Source: Oscillospiraceae bacterium (GTDB lineage: Bacteria > Bacillota > Clostridia > Oscillospirales > QAMX01). From it: DNA of 64,000 bases. The DNA lies in NCBI GenBank assembly GCA_015067825.1, contig SVLQ01000007.1, positions 1-64,000 on the forward strand, given 5' to 3'. Position numbers and translations under genes: made by a program. The notes under the pieces were generated by a model, which saw only the letters and a program-made list of their open reading frames with translations, was not told the origin of the DNA and did no database searches. Within the stretch, counting starts at the first letter, position 1; each line of letters begins with the position of its first letter. Positions 34,819 through 43,906 of this stretch are shown here, in pieces.

Positions 34819-37209
34819 ATGAAAAAACGTACGATTTTGTTCTTTTCCGCATGTTTTCTCCTGTTTTCCTTGCTGGCCGCCTGTTCCGCAGGCGGAGCGG
34901 CAACACCGTCACAGACCGCAGTGACCGACCCTACTGCGCCGACGTCGACCGTTCAACCGCAGACGACGGCAAAAACGTCTCCTGCAACGACTGTACCGGT
35001 GGCGACGACCGCCGTGGCTACAACGCCATCGGAAAATTCCGTCGCCAAGCGTAAGCTTTATGAGCTGCAAACCGCAGAGGCGAATGGTGAACCGTGGTTG
35101 GTAGAATACGCATACAACGATGACAAACTGCTCATTTTGCGAAGCGGAAACGGAGACGGAATTATCACACAAATCGAGCAATACGATTTTGCAACATTTG
35201 AATCGCGCTATCTGGGAATTTACGCTGAAGCGTACCAAATTCGGGACGATCTCACGGTTACCCTGTTGGGAAGATTTCCGGATTTGGGGCTGGGCTTTTT
35301 CCCGCAGATTATTTCCGTCAAAGAGTTTCCCAAAGATGGGGTTCTGGACTGCAACCATACCAGAGGGTATGAACTTGCTACCTATCGTTGCCCGCTTGAC
35401 AAAAATGACTACTACACCGGCGACATGGATTTTGATCCGGAAAGCCCGATTGCGCGCAACCAGCTCGTCGACATATCTTCCTGCCATAACGGTATCAACG
35501 TCCTTACCTACGCTGTGCCGGGGATGGTTCCGACTGGTGCGGGGATATCGCAGCTTGACCTTGAAACCGCGTATGATGCGGAAGCCCATGTATTTATTTT
35601 GACGATATCGGATTTTTCGGTCAACCTCGTCGATGAGATTGCCTTCGGCTACTGCCCGTTGATCACCGGCATCGACTATGAAATTGTGGGTGATTACACC
35701 GTCAGGATCTCTATGCAACTGCATAAAGCGGTGAAGACGTATTCCTTGGAAGTGAGCAACATTTCCATGCCCGAGGTTTTGCCGGAACCACAGCAAGCGG
35801 CCACCTGTTACGAACTGCGTTTTTACACGAGCGGGACGAATTTCGGGGGAGAAAACAGCTATCCGACCTATGAGGTACGTCCACTGGACGTTTCCATCGG
35901 GAAACAACTCGTGAAACCCGACGTTGCCGACGTAGCAGACTACGATCCTGCGACCTTTACGCCGTCTTCGATGGATGCAGAGCTGGCGGCAAATGCGCCG
36001 CGACTCTCACTGGAGCTGTCGTATTACCATGACCCGATGCGATTGCAATATCAATACGGCGGACAGCATGGCGCACTGGTAGAACCGCAGGGCGAACGAA
36101 TCTGGTTTTTCGCCGATGGAAAACTGGTCGCGGGCGGTCCCTTGGGAACTTGGCCGACAGAAGCAGGGGAATATCTCTGCTATCTGGACCTTCTCTTCGT
36201 GGAAAACGGTGTGGTGACCGCAAAACGTGCCGCATTGCAAATTACGGTGACGAAAAGCGTGGACTACGAAGCCTTGTTCGCCGCAGATGCACCGCGTTGT
36301 GATCCGTTGTGCTGTGATCCAAAGGAAACGGCGTGGTACTTCACCGACGCCTGGACGGGAACACCGACCTATGACGCTTCCAGACCGGTATTCTCTGCGG
36401 CCGACACGCCGCTTGCTGTTGTCACGGCATTGCTGCGGGAAAAATACGCAGAAGAACCTGGTGCGGACGACCCCTGCAAGGCTCTGCGCGATATTACCGT
36501 GTTAGAGGCGGAAGTGATCGGTGAGAGTCTGCTCGACTACCATGGGATTCGTATTTTCTCTTTCCGCGCAGCAGGCACGCCGATTTCCCCTGATGCTGCA
36601 GCCTATCTGTGCGAAACCGAGCACATGACGCGTGGCGATGGCGAGGATGCGGAAACCGTTTTGTTTGAGGGGACAATTTGGGCGAAAAGGCTGGAAGAGG
36701 GGTATTGGCTGCCAATTGCCGGTTCCTATCAAAGCAATTCGTATTCCGAACTTCCGGGATATCGCTACTGCGGGACGGATCCGAGTGTGTGCGCATACAA
36801 ATATGTCTATCCGGCGTATGCGGTGGGGAATAACGCGCTTGTACTGAGTGTCAACGCGTTGATCCTAAACGATCCGGATAAGATCAGCTGGGTAGAGATG
36901 CGGGATGCGGCAGGGATCGAATATTGCCATGAATACCTCACACAGCTGCGGATGAATGCTTTTGCCTGTCAATTTGTGCGGCAGAACGGAAATTCCGTTG
37001 TACCGGGGATTGGCAGGGAACAGCACTTTTCGCAGGCTCTGCGCACGGTGGCCGTAATGCACGCCGCGACGGAGCTGTGCCCGGAAATTGAGGAAGATTT
37101 TGCCAAACTCCTGCGCGATCTGCGTGCGATCGATCCGGAAAGCTTTGCCTACGCGCTGACGCAAGTGTCGGCGGAACGCGCAGAACAGATTCTGTCGCTG
37201 GTTGGATAA
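34819..37209 (+). CDS. large secreted lipoprotein of unknown function
   Basis: A 796-residue protein starting at ATG 34819 after GAAAGGTGG. The N-terminus KKRTILFFSACFLLFSLLAAC is a lipoprotein signal peptide with lipobox LAAC. A Thr/Pro/Ala-rich linker of about 55 residues follows, then three or four beta-rich segments. Around residue 370-470 a stretch with Ig-like character (YGGQHGALVEPQGERIWFF) resembles surface domains. I do not recognise an enzymatic family or conserved catalytic residues. It probably sits on the outer face of the membrane. It has its own promoter preceded by 11-bp operator-like repeats, so expression is likely conditional. Confidence 0.7.
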   Translation: MKKRTILFFSACFLLFSLLAACSAGGAATPSQTAVTDPTAPTSTVQPQTTAKTSPATTVPVATTAVATTPSENSVAKRKLYELQTAEANGEPWLVEYAYNDDKLLILRSGNGDGIITQIEQYDFATFESRYLGIYAEAYQIRDDLTVTLLGRFPDLGLGFFPQIISVKEFPKDGVLDCNHTRGYELATYRCPLDKNDYYTGDMDFDPESPIARNQLVDISSCHNGINVLTYAVPGMVPTGAGISQLDLETAYDAEAHVFILTISDFSVNLVDEIAFGYCPLITGIDYEIVGDYTVRISMQLHKAVKTYSLEVSNISMPEVLPEPQQAATCYELRFYTSGTNFGGENSYPTYEVRPLDVSIGKQLVKPDVADVADYDPATFTPSSMDAELAANAPRLSLELSYYHDPMRLQYQYGGQHGALVEPQGERIWFFADGKLVAGGPLGTWPTEAGEYLCYLDLLFVENGVVTAKRAALQITVTKSVDYEALFAADAPRCDPLCCDPKETAWYFTDAWTGTPTYDASRPVFSAADTPLAVVTALLREKYAEEPGADDPCKALRDITVLEAEVIGESLLDYHGIRIFSFRAAGTPISPDAAAYLCETEHMTRGDGEDAETVLFEGTIWAKRLEEGYWLPIAGSYQSNSYSELPGYRYCGTDPSVCAYKYVYPAYAVGNNALVLSVNALILNDPDKISWVEMRDAAGIEYCHEYLTQLRMNAFACQFVRQNGNSVVPGIGREQHFSQALRTVAVMHAATELCPEIEEDFAKLLRDLRAIDPESFAYALTQVSAERAEQILSLVG

Positions 37210-37220
37210 AACCGAATAAC

Positions 37221-37255
37221 AAAAAATCGCCCGTCTGTGAAGCTCACAGACGGGC
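37221..37255 (-). terminator. terminator of the F420-ligase-like gene
   Basis: A 12-bp stem, GCCCGTCTGTGA against TCACAGACGGGC. On the minus strand it is followed by GATTTTTTG. There is no T-run on the plus strand, so it mainly serves the minus-strand gene. Confidence 0.8.
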
Positions 37256-37273
37256 GAAACATGTTGCTTTGAT

Positions 37274-38452
37274 TTACTTGGTGGCGAAGTTAGTGAAGTA
37301 GCCCTTGATGTAGACGACGGGCGTACCGCGGTCACCGCTGCCGCTGACCAAGTCGCAGAGACTGCCGACGAGGTCGGAGATACGGCGCGGGGTCGTGCCT
37401 TCCGAGCTCATGTTGCCGACGAGATCTTTGTCCTTGGCGCGGATCATTTCCTTCATCGCATCTTCCAGCTCTTTGCCGGAGAGATGGCTGAGGTCGTTGT
37501 CGGCGAAGTACTTCATCTTGATCTCGTTGGGCGTGCCGGAGAGACGCGGCGTGTGCGACGGAGAAACGACCGGGTCGGCGAATTCCCAGATGCCGCCGAC
37601 AGGATCCTTGAAGCCGCCGTCACCGTAGACCATGACTTCGACGTTTTTGCCGGTCGCTTCAAAGAGGCGGGCGTGCAGCTCGGAGACGAACGAATCGGTG
37701 TCGCGCGGGAAGAGCTTGACCTTTTCTTCGGTGGCTTTGTTGGAGCCGAGCAGACCGTAGTCTTCGTTGTAGCCGCTGCCGTCGACGGAGCTGGTGAGGA
37801 TATCGTCGAGCGAGTAGAGGCGTTCGGCACCGGCGGCGGCCAGACGGCGCTTGGTGCGCTTGCGCGAATGAATGTCGCAGCCGATGACGTTTTTGGTGTA
37901 GTTCAGGATGTAGGCGGGGTCGTTGGAGAGGACGATCTCCACGTTGTCGCCGAGGCTCTTGTAGTATTCGATGTAGTCAACACCGGTGAAACGGTGGACG
38001 GTCGAGCCGAAGGTCTTGCGGAATTCTTCTTCAGTGAAGCTGTCGGTGTAGGGGTCAACGCCCTTTTCATCGAGCAGGTCGGGGTCGATCAGCTGGTTGC
38101 CGACTTCGTCCGCCGGGTAGGAGAGCTGAACGATCAGTTTTTTGCAGCTTTTGGCAAACGCCGAAAGACAAACGGCAAAACGGTTGCGGCTCATGATCGG
38201 GAAAACAAGGCCGATCGTGTCGGTGCCGAGCTTCGCCTGGGTGTCTTTGGTGATCTGTGCGGTCGTCGCGTAGTTGCCTTGGGTGCGCGCAACGACGGCT
38301 TCGGTCACGCCGACGATGTCGCCGTCTTCGATGGGGAATTTTTCCTCGGCAGAGGCGGCGAGAATGTTGTTGCAGATCATTTCGGCCAGCGGGTCGCCTT
38401 CGCGGAACACGGGCATGATAACGCCGCGGGCTGTGACACCGGTCATACGCAT
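37274..38452 (-). CDS. coenzyme F420-0:L-glutamate ligase-like (CofE/FbiB-type) protein
   Basis: A 392-residue protein. ATG 38452 is chosen because GAAAGG lies 11 bases upstream; the longer TTG start touches that site. The region RMTGVTARGVIMPVFREGDP, IEDGDIVGVTEAVVARTQGNY, LVFPIMSRNRFAVCL and VEVMVYGDGGFKDPVGGIWEFADP corresponds to the F420-0:gamma-glutamyl ligase fold. That family adds glutamate to the F420 lactyl side chain using GTP. Clostridia are not known to make F420, and related proteins here are of unknown function, so the family name should not be read as the activity. It is a single gene with consensus promoter and terminator. Confidence 0.75.
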   Translation of the reverse strand: MRMTGVTARGVIMPVFREGDPLAEMICNNILAASAEEKFPIEDGDIVGVTEAVVARTQGNYATTAQITKDTQAKLGTDTIGLVFPIMSRNRFAVCLSAFAKSCKKLIVQLSYPADEVGNQLIDPDLLDEKGVDPYTDSFTEEEFRKTFGSTVHRFTGVDYIEYYKSLGDNVEIVLSNDPAYILNYTKNVIGCDIHSRKRTKRRLAAAGAERLYSLDDILTSSVDGSGYNEDYGLLGSNKATEEKVKLFPRDTDSFVSELHARLFEATGKNVEVMVYGDGGFKDPVGGIWEFADPVVSPSHTPRLSGTPNEIKMKYFADNDLSHLSGKELEDAMKEMIRAKDKDLVGNMSSEGTTPRRISDLVGSLCDLVSGSGDRGTPVVYIKGYFTNFATK

Positions 38453-38531
38453 AAAAACCAATCCTTTCGTATTGCAACACGATTCAGCTGCAAAAGTGGC
38501 GGAATCGTGTTAGTTTGACACACCACTCATT

Positions 38532-38560
38532 ATTATAAAACAAGAATGGCAATTTGTCAA
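38532..38560 (-). promoter_or_regulatory. promoter of the F420-ligase-like gene
   Basis: On the minus strand, perfect -35 TTGACA (38555-38560), 17-bp spacer, perfect -10 TATAAT (38532-38537). Confidence 0.9.
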
Positions 38561-38669
38561 TTCTGTATGCGGCAGAAAGAAAAGAAAATTTTTCGAAGAG
38601 TCATCCGGGAGAGGTTTTTCGGTCAAAGAAAAAAGAAGAAAAATTTTTCTGCGAACGCGAAAAAAAGCC

Positions 38670-38698
38670 TTGACAAATTGAGGTGGATGCGGTATAAT
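38670..38698 (+). promoter_or_regulatory. promoter of tRNA-Leu
   Basis: Perfect -35 TTGACA (38670-38675), 17-bp spacer, perfect -10 TATAAT (38693-38698). Confidence 0.9.
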
Positions 38699-38742
38699 AT
38701 CTCTTGTCCGTGAGCGAAACGCCACCGACACGAACTGAATAT

Positions 38743-38826
38743 GCGGTCATGGCGGAACTGGCAGACGCGTACGTTTGAGGGGCGTATGGTTTTACCATCC
38801 GGGTTCAAGTCCCGGTGACCGCACCA
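38743..38826 (+). tRNA. tRNA-Leu (anticodon GAG)
   Basis: 84 bases including encoded CCA. The acceptor stem GCGGTCA pairs with TGACCGC. The D-arm GGCGGAACTGGCAGACGC is typical of class II tRNA-Leu. The anticodon stem TACGT/GCGTA encloses loop TTGAGGG, giving anticodon GAG (reads CUC/CUU). A short variable arm (TGG-TTTT-CCA type) precedes a T-arm CCGGG-TTCAAGT-CCCGG. Confidence 0.95.
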
Positions 38827-38864
38827 AAAATCGACATTCTTCGTAAGAAGGATGTCGATTTTTA
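38826..38864 (+). terminator. tRNA-Leu terminator
   Basis: A hairpin AAAAATCGACAT...ATGTCGATTTTT with inner TCTT/AGAA, immediately after the CCA. Confidence 0.85.
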
Positions 38865-38925
38865 CTTCTTAACTTTTCATTCTTCACTATTTGTATGGTC
38901 GATTTTTGGAAAGTTATAAGTTATA

Positions 38926-39057
38926 ATGAATAGGGAATATTGGTTGGAACTTTTGTTAGAGGGTGAATATACCGAGAATAAAATTGTTTTAGAACATTGC
39001 GTGGAAGTTAAGAAGATACTGATTGCTTCTATCAATACGGCGAAGAACAACAAATAA
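38926..39057 (+). pseudogene. remnant of a four-helix-bundle (23S rRNA IVP/S23-like) gene
   Basis: A 43-codon ORF that would encode NREYWLELLLEGEYTENKIV, then LEHCVEVKKILIASINTAKNNK. It matches only the C-terminal third of the four-helix-bundle family, whose intact members (about 115-120 residues) end with KYWLxLLxxSGYIxE...CxELxKLLxSIxxTxK. The N-terminal two-thirds is not found upstream in any frame, and no ribosome binding site precedes the ATG. It sits in a low-G+C pocket 100 bp after tRNA-Leu. It is best read as a truncated relic. Confidence 0.6.
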
Positions 39058-39104
39058 TGCTTGATTCTTAACGGCTTGCATGTTCCGAAAAGGAGGAAGT
39101 GCCT

Positions 39105-39413
39105 ATGCCTGTGGCGGATACGCGCCTTGTCTACGAGATCCTCTCCGTCGTCAGCGAGATCCCGCCCGGAAAAGTTGCGTCCTACGGTCTGATCGCGCGT
39201 CTGATCGGCCGCGAGAAAAACGCGAGGCTGGTGGGCAAGGTTCTAAGCTGTGCGGAGCGCTACGGCGATTTTCCGTGCCACCGCGTTGTCAATCACGCCG
39301 GCCGCACCGCGCCGGGCTGGAGCGAGCAGCGCGCGCTTTTGGAAGAGGAACGCGTAGCATTCAAACCCAACGGCTGTGTCGATATGGCGCGGTTTGGTTG
39401 GGATGGAGAATAG
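39105..39413 (+). CDS. small MGMT-family (alkyltransferase-domain) protein
   Basis: A 102-residue protein; ATG 39105 is 7 bases after AAGGAGG. It consists only of the C-terminal DNA-binding/active-site domain of O6-alkylguanine-DNA alkyltransferases: EIPPGKVASYGLIARLIGREKNARLVGKVL, then FPCHRVVNHAGR. The acceptor Cys of PCHR is retained, unlike the alkyltransferase-like proteins that replace it with Trp or Ala. It may therefore transfer alkyl groups, or flag lesions for excision repair. The full-size Ogt is encoded at 44.7 kb. It is a single gene followed by a bidirectional terminator. Confidence 0.85.
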   Translation: MPVADTRLVYEILSVVSEIPPGKVASYGLIARLIGREKNARLVGKVLSCAERYGDFPCHRVVNHAGRTAPGWSEQRALLEEERVAFKPNGCVDMARFGWDGE

Positions 39414-39421
39414 GGCCAAGA

Positions 39422-39456
39422 AAACGGCAGACAGATCAAAAATCTGTCTGCCGTTT
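39422..39456. terminator. bidirectional terminator between MGMT and ABC exporter
   Basis: A perfect 15-bp stem, AAACGGCAGACAGAT against ATCTGTCTGCCGTTT. Confidence 0.9.
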
Positions 39457-39462
39457 GGCATT

Positions 39463-41271
39463 TTAGGTGTAGTACTGGGCTTGTGCGTGCCACAGCTCGT
39501 AGTATTTGCCGCTCTCATCGCGCAAAAGCTCCTCGTGCGAGCCGATCTGCACGATCTCGCCCTCATCAAACACGGCGATCTTATCACAGAACCGACAGGA
39601 CGACAGACGATGGCTGATGTAGATCGCGGTCTTATCGCCGACGATTGCGTCGAATTTGGCGTAGATCTCCGCCTCGGCGAGCGGGTCAAGCGCGGCGGTC
39701 GGCTCGTCGAGGATGATAAACGGCGCATCCTTGTAGAGTGCCCGCGCCAACGCGATCTTTTGTGCCTCGCCGCCGGAGACGAGCACGCCGTCTTCGTCAA
39801 AATTTTTGTAGAGCGGTGTTTCCAGTCCCTTGGGCATTTCTGCGTACCGCTCGCCGAAACCGACCTCGCGCAAAAGCCGCTCCGCCTTCTCCGTGTCCCA
39901 GTTTGCGCCTGAAGCAACGTTGTTGCCCAGCGGTACGGCAAGTAACTTGTAGTCCTGAAAGACCACGGAGAAAATATCGAGGTATTGGCGGTAGTCGTAC
40001 TTGCGGATGTTGAAATCGTTCATGACGATCTCGCCCTCCGTCGGGTCGTACAGGCGGCACAACAGCTTGATAAAGGTCGTTTTGCCGCTGCCGTTCATGC
40101 CCACGACCGCCAACCGTTCCCCGACGTTCAGATCGAGATTGACGTGGCGCAGCGCATACTGCTCACTGCCGGGGTAGCGGAAACTGACGTCTTTGAACGC
40201 GATATCAAAGCGCTTGTCGCTGCGTTTTTCCACCGCGAGCGAGCCTTGGTACATGTCGTTGGGAATGTCGAAGTACTCCAAATAGGTCTCACAAAAGCGG
40301 TTGTTGGCCCTAAGTTCGGAGATGGCTTGGAAAATACTGCTGATGCTTTGCGTGGCTCTGCCGAGATACCCCACGTATTTGATCACGCTGCCAACCGCAA
40401 AGGCGCCCAGGCTGCAGTAAAGGCAGATGATGAGGTAGGAGGAAACCTCGGTCAGCTTGGAAAGGATCTCGCACGGGATGTGCAGGTGAAACTGCTTATG
40501 ATATGCTTGGGTAATCAACTGCAGATGCTCGCGATTGAGTTTCTCATCCAATCGGCTCAGGATTTCCTGTTGACGATAGATGCGGTTGTCCATGCCGTTC
40601 GGGTTGTACCCTTGTGCGTATTGATTCTCTTTCAGCATGGCCTTGCCGATCTCATCGTTGTAGGCGGCGATCTTTTTGGCGGAGCGCGCACCCAACAGAA
40701 TCGTCAGCACGAGCGATGCAATCAAGCCTACGAGTAACGCCGTGCTCATCCAATGGAAGGGGACTGTTGCGACCTGCGCGAGCATCTCCGCAAACAGTAT
40801 CGCCGCAAATACGACGTTGACAGCCGCGTTCATCAAACGCTCAATCTGCCACTTCATCCAAAAAACGCCGTAGCCGTTGATGTAGGTGTTTTCTTGTATC
40901 CGTCGACGGAGCGTGCGGATTTCGGGATTTTCCAGCTTGTCGTAGTCGAGCGACATGGTCTTGGCGTAGAAATCCAAGTTTTCATTGTTTTTCAGGATGT
41001 GGTTTGCCGTCAGTGCCGTCCGATTGAGCAGCGCCTCCAGCACGCGCACTGCGAAATTGCCGACCAGCGTGATCACGACTAAAGTGAGGATCGCCCGCTT
41101 GTCTCTGCCTTCGTACAGGGCGGTGACGATCTCCGCCGACATCCACAGGTTGAAATACGGCGAAATCGCTTCAAATGCGATTTGGAGAAAGCGCAGCGGG
41201 AAGTATTTTTTGTTGTAGCCGTGGTATTGCTTCAGCGCCCGCCACGTCGCCTGCATCTTGCCGTTACGCAT
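39463..41271 (-). CDS. ABC exporter, half-transporter B (permease-ATPase)
   Basis: A 602-residue type IV (ABC-B) half-exporter: six N-terminal helices, then a nucleotide-binding domain with Walker A VVGMNGSGKTTFIKLL, Q-loop VVFQDYKL, the signature LVSGGEAQKIALARALYK, Walker B FIILDEPTAALDP and H-loop YISHRLSS. The signature starts LVSGGE rather than LSGGQ. Start ATG 41271 follows AAGGAGGG and overlaps the upstream half-transporter by 8 bp, showing translational coupling to a heterodimeric partner. Likely cargo is a peptide or lipid, unknown here. The LytTR/GHKL pair upstream may control it. Confidence 0.9.
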   Translation of the reverse strand: MRNGKMQATWRALKQYHGYNKKYFPLRFLQIAFEAISPYFNLWMSAEIVTALYEGRDKRAILTLVVITLVGNFAVRVLEALLNRTALTANHILKNNENLDFYAKTMSLDYDKLENPEIRTLRRRIQENTYINGYGVFWMKWQIERLMNAAVNVVFAAILFAEMLAQVATVPFHWMSTALLVGLIASLVLTILLGARSAKKIAAYNDEIGKAMLKENQYAQGYNPNGMDNRIYRQQEILSRLDEKLNREHLQLITQAYHKQFHLHIPCEILSKLTEVSSYLIICLYCSLGAFAVGSVIKYVGYLGRATQSISSIFQAISELRANNRFCETYLEYFDIPNDMYQGSLAVEKRSDKRFDIAFKDVSFRYPGSEQYALRHVNLDLNVGERLAVVGMNGSGKTTFIKLLCRLYDPTEGEIVMNDFNIRKYDYRQYLDIFSVVFQDYKLLAVPLGNNVASGANWDTEKAERLLREVGFGERYAEMPKGLETPLYKNFDEDGVLVSGGEAQKIALARALYKDAPFIILDEPTAALDPLAEAEIYAKFDAIVGDKTAIYISHRLSSCRFCDKIAVFDEGEIVQIGSHEELLRDESGKYYELWHAQAQYYT

Positions 41272-43093
41272 CGATCTCGCCCTCCTTGTAGTATTTGCTC
41301 TGCACACCGAATAAATAGGCGTACTGTCCGTTTTTTGCCATCAGCTCGTCATGCGTGCCGCTTTCGGTGATCTTGCCGTTTTCCAGAAGCACGATGCGGT
41401 CGCAAAAACGAGTGGAAGCCAAGCGATGGGAGATATAGACCGAGGTTTTACCGACGGTCTGTGCGCGATATTGCTGGTACAGCCGGTTCTCGGCAATCGG
41501 GTCAAGGGCGGCGGTTGGTTCATCGAGCACCAAGATCGCGCCGTCTTTGTAGATCGCGCGCGCCAACATGAGCTTTTGCAGCTCGCCGCCCGAAAAATCC
41601 ACGCCGTCGTCGTAGATGCCTTTCATCAGGTGCGTGTCGATGCCGTTGGGCAGAGAGCGGATCTTTTCGTAGATTCCTGCCGCCTGCATGGCTTTGACTG
41701 CGTCGTCTCGGGCGGTCGAGCGGGTGAGGTCGGCGCTGGCGACGAATTCGAACATCGTCAGTGCGATCACCTTTATTTCCTGAAACACCGCCGAAATCAG
41801 GGAATAATATTCTTCGATGTTGTAGTCGGCGATCGGCTTGCCGTCGACGAGAATTTCGCCCTTAGTCGGGGTGTACAGCCCGCAGAGCAGCTTGACCAGC
41901 GTGGTCTTGCCCGCGCCGTTGAGCCCGACGAGCGCGAGACTTTCTCCTGCGGAGATCGTCAGATCGATCCCCTTGAGCGTGTCGTCCTCCGCGCCGTCGT
42001 AGCGATACCAAACGTTTTTGAATTCCACCGTGACCGCACCCGTCGGCAACGCGCAGCCCTTGCCGTGGTTGAAGCGCATCGGATAGTCATAGAGTTCGCG
42101 GTAGTAGTCGATCTTTTCCGCGCGGGTGTTGAGCTCTGCCAAATCGCCGATGATGCCCTGTAAAAATCCGGCGATACCGCCCACCAGCCCGAAGTAAAAC
42201 ACGAAGTCGCCTACGCCCATTTGTCCGTCAAGCAAAAGTCCGATCAAAACGAAATAGGCAATGCCGTTTTGCAGCAGCGTCATCAGCCCCGCCACCAGTG
42301 ATGCCCAAACACCGCGAAGATTGCAGCGCTTTCCCCAAAAGAGGCGATGATCTTGATAAATACGCATCAGGTTTTCCAACCAACCCTGCAGGTTATAGAG
42401 TTTGATGTCTTTGGCCTCGGGAAACTGTCGGGAGAGATGTTTCAGGTACGTCGCTTTGCGCTCTTCTTTTTCCCAAAGATGCTTGTGCTTTTCGGTGTAG
42501 ATTGCCTGCCAACGCGTGGTGAAGTACGATACGACCGACGTGACTGCAACAACTGCGAAGAGGATCGGGTTCAGCGCCGATAGCAGTGCGGCGTAGGTGA
42601 CGATTCCAAAGGCGTCTCGCAGAGCCTTGGAAAGATCTTGCCACAAAAATTCCAGTGAGCAGCTGCCGCCGCTGGAATCGTTCCACGCATAGTTAAATGT
42701 TTTTTGAAAATCCTGCGTTTCGGTCAATTCGTAATCAGCAGTATGATTGCGAAACTCGTGCAGCTCGTTTTGATAGACTCCGGTTGGATAATAGTGCCGT
42801 GCGCCTGTGCAGGCTTCCAAATACTTCTGCAGCAGAAGGATTGCCGTAAACACCGCGAAGAATGCGAGCACGAGTGCGGCGAGCTTGGCCATGGGTGCGC
42901 CCGCGCCGATGCGTTCGATCAGCAGCTTGGAAAAATACGATTCCAAAAGGGGCAGACCGACCGCGATAGGGATCGCCGCAAACGTGAGGAACACAAAGCG
43001 CCGATCCAACCGCCACTGCTTTTTGATTGCCCAAGCAAACGAGGATCGCCGCGTGTATTTTCGTCGTTGCTTGATGTTGGTGGTTTCTTTCAT
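41264..43093 (-). CDS. ABC exporter, half-transporter A (permease-ATPase)
   Basis: A 609-residue partner of the next gene. Start ATG 43093 follows GAGGTG; a longer in-frame reading adds ten unlikely residues. Six transmembrane helices precede an ATPase domain with Walker A LVGLNGAGKTTLVKLLCG, Q-loop AVFQEIKV, signature DFSGGELQKLMLARAIYK, Walker B ILVLDEPTAALDP and H-loop YISHRLAS. The catalytic Glu after Walker B is present in both halves. No C39 peptidase domain, so it does not itself process leader peptides. It is downstream of a GHKL kinase gene, separated by 159 bp containing a REP-like repeat. Confidence 0.9.
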   Translation of the reverse strand: MKETTNIKQRRKYTRRSSFAWAIKKQWRLDRRFVFLTFAAIPIAVGLPLLESYFSKLLIERIGAGAPMAKLAALVLAFFAVFTAILLLQKYLEACTGARHYYPTGVYQNELHEFRNHTADYELTETQDFQKTFNYAWNDSSGGSCSLEFLWQDLSKALRDAFGIVTYAALLSALNPILFAVVAVTSVVSYFTTRWQAIYTEKHKHLWEKEERKATYLKHLSRQFPEAKDIKLYNLQGWLENLMRIYQDHRLFWGKRCNLRGVWASLVAGLMTLLQNGIAYFVLIGLLLDGQMGVGDFVFYFGLVGGIAGFLQGIIGDLAELNTRAEKIDYYRELYDYPMRFNHGKGCALPTGAVTVEFKNVWYRYDGAEDDTLKGIDLTISAGESLALVGLNGAGKTTLVKLLCGLYTPTKGEILVDGKPIADYNIEEYYSLISAVFQEIKVIALTMFEFVASADLTRSTARDDAVKAMQAAGIYEKIRSLPNGIDTHLMKGIYDDGVDFSGGELQKLMLARAIYKDGAILVLDEPTAALDPIAENRLYQQYRAQTVGKTSVYISHRLASTRFCDRIVLLENGKITESGTHDELMAKNGQYAYLFGVQSKYYKEGEIDA

Positions 43094-43200
43094 ACCGATC
43101 ACCTCACGCACAGTATAGCACAAGCGAAAAGAAAAAGGTGCAATCTGATACCAAACGTCGAAAATTTGATGCCAGTTGCACCTTGGGATGATTGCCTGCC

Positions 43201-43248
43201 CCTTGGCTCTCCCTTTGGGGAGCTGTCAGCGCAGCTGACTGAGAGGGT
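43201..43248. repeat. REP-like intergenic repeat
   Basis: The segment CCTTGGCTCTCCCTTTGGGG, continuing through AGCTGTCAGC and GACTGAGAGGG, can fold into two small hairpins inside an outer CTCTC/GAGAG stem. I recognise it as resembling a dispersed intergenic repeat of related Clostridia; copy number in this genome is unknown. Confidence 0.55.
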
Positions 43249-43252
43249 AAGC

Positions 43253-43897
43253 TTATTGTGGCAGTAGGACCTCTGTGGAAAACGCACCGTCCTCGGAGGC
43301 GCGCGTGAGATATCCGCCGTATTTTTTGATAATCGCGTCGATTCGCGTCAGTCCAAGCCCGTGTCCGTCGCCCTTGGTGGTTTTGAAATGCGTCTTTTTC
43401 GTGCCGGCGGCGGTGTTTGTGACCGCAAGGTAGAGATAATTGCCCTTCATCTCCATGTACAAGCGGATCAACCGCTCTGCCTCCGGCAACTCCATGCAGG
43501 CGTCGATCGCGTTGTCCAGGAGGTTCCCGATGACGATGCAGAGATCGAGCTCGGAGACCGTGAGCGAAACGGGAATTTTCGCCTCTGCCTTCACGCGGAT
43601 GTTCTGTTTGCGCGCGAGCGAGAGCTTGCTGTTTAAGATCGCATCCGCCATTTTGTTGCCGGTTTTGATCACGGTTTCGACGTTGGTCAGATCGTCGTCG
43701 AGCATATCCAGATATTTGTCGATCTCGCCGTAGTCGCCGTTTGCCATATGTACCTTCATCGTTTGAATGTGGTGGCGGTAGTCATGGCGCCAACCGCGCA
43801 TTTGGGTGTACATATTTTCCACTTCACTGTAGTATTTCTGCAAAAGCTCGCTCTCGAATGCGGCGACTCTTTTGGCAATCAACTTGTCCCAAAACAT
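43253..43897 (-). CDS. GHKL-type sensor histidine kinase, cytoplasmic form
   Basis: A 214-residue AgrC-like kinase made only of the catalytic half. The phospho-acceptor region is MRGWRHDYRHHIQTMK, the N-box is IVIGNLLDNAIDACMELP, and the G-box is KGDGHGLGLTRID. AgrC-type kinases normally have five to seven N-terminal membrane helices for peptide sensing. None is present here, and the ORF has a good start with GAGGTAG. It may sense a cytoplasmic signal or rely on another membrane protein. The gene lies 9 bp after the LytTR regulator gene in one operon. Confidence 0.85.
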   Translation of the reverse strand: MFWDKLIAKRVAAFESELLQKYYSEVENMYTQMRGWRHDYRHHIQTMKVHMANGDYGEIDKYLDMLDDDLTNVETVIKTGNKMADAILNSKLSLARKQNIRVKAEAKIPVSLTVSELDLCIVIGNLLDNAIDACMELPEAERLIRLYMEMKGNYLYLAVTNTAAGTKKTHFKTTKGDGHGLGLTRIDAIIKKYGGYLTRASEDGAFSTEVLLPQ

Positions 43898-43906
43898 GGC
43901 ACTACC

